Shown here piece by piece: positions 61,839 through 64,000 of a DNA stretch of 64,000 nt. The DNA lies in assembly GCF_001185345.1 (NCBI RefSeq), contig NZ_KQ236744.1, positions 62,001 to 126,000 on the forward strand. The letters are read 5' to 3'. Each line of letters begins with the position of its first letter. Position 1 is the stretch's first letter. The stretch is from Dorea sp. D27. GTDB lineage: Bacteria; Bacillota; Clostridia; Lachnospirales; Lachnospiraceae. A program made the position numbers and the translations under genes. The notes beneath the pieces are model-generated. The model was not told the origin of the DNA, ran no database searches, and saw only the letters and a program-made list of their open reading frames with translations.

Positions 61839-61914
61839 AAAGGGACACCCTGAAATTAATTGGGGACGGAGGTTTTTTAATTTTCCTCCGTCCCCAATTA
61901 ATTTTTTAGCCTTT
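61830..61914 (+). repeat. Dispersed nested palindrome, copy 7
   Basis: Outer AAGGCTA / TAGCCTT, then ATTAATTGGGGACGGAGG / CCTCCGTCCCCAATTAAT. The outer arm includes the last codons and stop of the hydratase gene. An unpaired GGGACACC lies in the left arm. Confidence 0.82.
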
Positions 61915-62002
61915 TGATGCAACAGCCAGGGGTGTTTTTGACTCTTATTTATATCACAGGTATTAGGAAAAGATATTGTCATATCTCATGGGAGGGCAGG
62001 AT

Positions 62003-62485
62003 ATGAAGTGTGATGCAAGCATGTTTGCACAGTTGTATGAGACGGTTTACAAGGACCTGTACCGGTTTGCCTTGTGTCTGGTGAAGGATGGGCATGACGC
62101 GGAGGATGCGGTGAGCGAGGCGGTGGTTTCTGCCTATGAAAATATTGGAAAACTTCGGAAGGCGGAAGCGTTCAAGAGCTGGATATTTACTATTCTGGCT
62201 AATGTATGCAGGAGGAAGCTCAGGAAGGATGCGAGGTTGAAAAGCAGCGAACAGCCTTATGATAAATACGAGGATGCTGCAGGGAGACAGCCTGACTATG
62301 GCCTGGCACTGGATGTAAAGCGGGCATTCTTCATACTGGAAGAGGAGGAGCAGCTCATTATCGGCCTGTCGGTGTTCGGCGGCTATAACAGCGCCGAGAT
62401 CGGAACGATGCTGAGCCTGAACGCCAGCACGGTGCGATCGAAGAGGAAGAGGGCGCTGGAGAAGATGGAATGTGTGCTTAGATAG
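62003..62485 (+). CDS. ECF-type RNA polymerase sigma factor
   Basis: 160 residues. Region 2 (LYETVYKDLYRFALCLVKDGHDAEDAVSEAVVSAYENI) and region 4 (LSVFGGYNSAEIGTMLSLNASTVRSKRKRALEKM). ATG 62003 lies behind GGAGGGCAGGAT. The next gene, 27 bases on, has the layout of an anti-sigma or signal partner. Confidence 0.88.
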   Translation: MKCDASMFAQLYETVYKDLYRFALCLVKDGHDAEDAVSEAVVSAYENIGKLRKAEAFKSWIFTILANVCRRKLRKDARLKSSEQPYDKYEDAAGRQPDYGLALDVKRAFFILEEEEQLIIGLSVFGGYNSAEIGTMLSLNASTVRSKRKRALEKMECVLR

Positions 62486-62512
62486 TGTGATATGAATGAA
62501 AGGGGCATCGCT

Positions 62513-62887
62513 ATGGATAAAAGGGAACAAGACATTTTGACGCAGTTAGAAGAAAAGACGAAAAATATCGAGGTGCCGGACGGTTTACAACCTGATGCGG
62601 TGGATAAGATGTTGACGGCCCATAACCGGAAGGACAGGAGATGGCGCCCGGCCAGAATCGCGGGCCTTGCGGCAGCCTGCCTCGTACTGGCAGCAGGCGT
62701 GACTGCGGCTGTCATATGGAACAGCAGTGGCACAAGCCGGATACAGACAGGACAGGAATCCGCTTCCGGCGGCGATAAGATTGCATCGGCCAAAGATTAT
62801 GACCAGATATATTCTTATATCGAGAATTACAATAAACAGCAAAAAAAGAAGAAGCGGTATATGGAGTGCTGGAAAGCAAAGAAATAG
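62513..62887 (+). CDS. N-terminal part of the sigma-factor partner (zero frame, ends early)
   Basis: 124 residues in the zero frame: cytoplasmic part with EVPDGLQPDAVDKML, one membrane helix (about 46-65, IAGLAAACLVLAAGVTAAVIW), then a short outer stretch ending NYNKQQKKKKRYMECWKAKK and a stop at 62885-62887. The ATG follows AAGGGG by 8 bases. Just before the end is A AAA AAG (62842-62848) in the zero frame; a -1 shift there joins the long downstream reading frame. A short truncated form may be made if no shift occurs. Confidence 0.75.
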   Translation: MDKREQDILTQLEEKTKNIEVPDGLQPDAVDKMLTAHNRKDRRWRPARIAGLAAACLVLAAGVTAAVIWNSSGTSRIQTGQESASGGDKIASAKDYDQIYSYIENYNKQQKKKKRYMECWKAKK

Positions 62888-64000
62888 CCACGGAAGATTC
62901 CGCTGCCAAGTCTGCAGACAACGCCGAGCCACAAATGAGCAGGTCCGATTCAGGCGCGGCAGCCAGCGCATATTCGACTACGAACGTTAGGCAGGAGGGG
63001 GTAGATGAGGCAGATACATCCAAAACGGATGGAAAATATCTCTATGTACTCAAGGACAGCCGTCAGGAAATCGCAGTTGTGGAGGCAGAGGAAGGCTCTC
63101 TCACAGAATCTGGAGCCATCAGTGTAGAAAAAGGCATGACTATAGAAGAGTTCTATCTGAATCCGGAAAAGAAGCGTCTGGTCATGATCTGCAGCAAGGC
63201 AGAAGAGGGAGACGGAAACCTGTTCCGGGATATGGGTGTCAGCACGTCGACAGAGGCAGTTACCTACGACGTGGGAGACCCGGCACAGCCTGTAGAGCTG
63301 GGCAGGATACGCCAGAGCGGCTCTTACAGCTCATCCAGGATGTCAGGCGATTACCTGTATCTGTTCAGCACGTACTATACCGGAACCGGAATATCGAGGG
63401 GAGATGAAAAGTCTTTCGTGCCGCTCGTCAATGAGAAGCCGCTGGCGATTGATGATATATACCTGCCACCGGTAGATATGGGCAACATGTATGAAGTTGT
63501 AACAGCACTTGACATTGAGGATCCGGATACGATTACGGACAGCAAGGCCATATTCTCCAAAGGCGGCCAGATATATGTAAGCAATGAGAATATCTATTAT
63601 TATGAAAATGAGTGGGAGGAGCCGGATAAAACAAGTACGACGGTAAGAAAGATTGCATATAAGGACGGCAGGCTCAGGGCAGAGGCACAAGGGACTTTTG
63701 ACGGCTATCTGAATGACTCGTTCTCTATTGATGAATATAAGGGTTACCTCAGGGTGGCGGTTACGACAGGGGACACGAACTCTGTCTATGTCATGGATGA
63801 TAAGCTGAAGGTCATCGGCTCCATCGAGGGACTGGCAGAGGATGAGCGGATTTATTCCGCAAGATTTATGGGAGATGCAGGATACTTCGTCACCTTCCGG
63901 GAGACGGATCCTCTGTATTCCGTGGATCTGTCAGATCCTAAGAAACCAGAGATAAAAGGGGCTTTAAAGATTCCTGGCTTTTCCGATTATCTGCATTTTT
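62848..64000 (+). CDS. Beta-propeller domain protein reached by -1 frameshift, 3' end missing
   Basis: Open without a stop from the slip site to the window end (at least 384 residues). It has no start codon or ribosome site of its own at the junction. It begins EEAVYGVLESKEIATEDSAAK and continues with NVRQEGVDEADTSKTDGKYLYVL, a mark of the secreted beta-propeller family distantly related to WD-40. Repeats such as GDYLYLFSTYY, GQIYVSNENIYYY and GDAGYFVTFRE fit propeller blades. Joined to the upstream frame it would make a membrane-anchored, outward-facing propeller beside an ECF sigma factor. Confidence 0.75.

Noticed and set aside
1-64000. CRISPR array, tRNA or rRNA genes, insertion sequences, prophage
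   Set aside because: No regularly spaced repeats, cloverleaf patterns with conserved TTCGA arms, ribosomal signatures or transposase/phage genes were seen.

Overview
The window comes from a low-to-mid GC, endospore-forming Gram-positive anaerobe, most likely a Lachnospiraceae (Dorea / [Clostridium] scindens type). The reasons are the sporulation genes (spoIID, a spoIIQ-like gene, bofA, cwlD), rubrerythrins with PerR, a T-box leader before ileS, a Tad-type pilus locus without a secretin, strong AGGAGG ribosome sites, and partial synteny with the Bacillus yaaL-bofA and yaaO-holB-yaaT-yabB-rsmI regions. The genus is an inference. No rRNA, tRNA, insertion sequence, prophage or CRISPR array was seen.

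Layout. 0-10.2 kb: the 3' part of a giant repeat-built surface protein, a small membrane protein, signal peptidase I and a D-Ala-D-Ala carboxypeptidase. 10.4-12.1 kb: a thioester-domain protein with no signal peptide, a Cys/Pro-rich tail and a sigma-K-like promoter. 12.1-20.5 kb: T-box/ileS, glycogen phosphorylase, spoIID and a spoIIQ-like gene. 20.5-25.7 kb: a zone rich in palindromic repeats with a GIY-YIG protein, a hemolysin III homologue, two rubrerythrins and perR, then an NlpC/P60 hydrolase and an intergenic DnaA-box cluster. 25.8-33.1 kb: mecA, a candidate structured RNA, a GH18 protein, cwlD, sua5, upp, dCMP deaminase and bofA. 33.3-41.4 kb: a complete Tad/Flp pilus operon. 41.4-48.9 kb: rhomboid, orphan histidine kinase, HIT protein, ECF sigma factor, murG, small unknown genes and mtnN. 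49-55.4 kb: pgi and the conserved decarboxylase-holB-yaaT-yabB-rsmI block. 55.6-64 kb: sugar-ABC ATPase, MATE transporter with an attenuated leader, a CdaR-type regulator beside an aconitase-like hydratase, and an ECF sigma factor with a frameshifted beta-propeller partner.

Cross-cutting themes. (1) Several genes start inside a terminator-like hairpin: its 3' arm is the Shine-Dalgarno site, or its loop or stem carries promoter elements (ileS, spoIID, cwlD, the gene at 48047). (2) A dispersed family of nested palindromes built on GGGGACGGAGG occurs at least seven times and has altered one gene end. (3) The most striking candidates for undescribed biology are the sigma-K-linked thioester protein (a possible covalent adhesin on the spore surface), the A AAA AAG frameshift site in the sigma-factor partner, the DnaA-box cluster away from dnaA, and two structured RNA regions (26678-26912 and the MATE leader).
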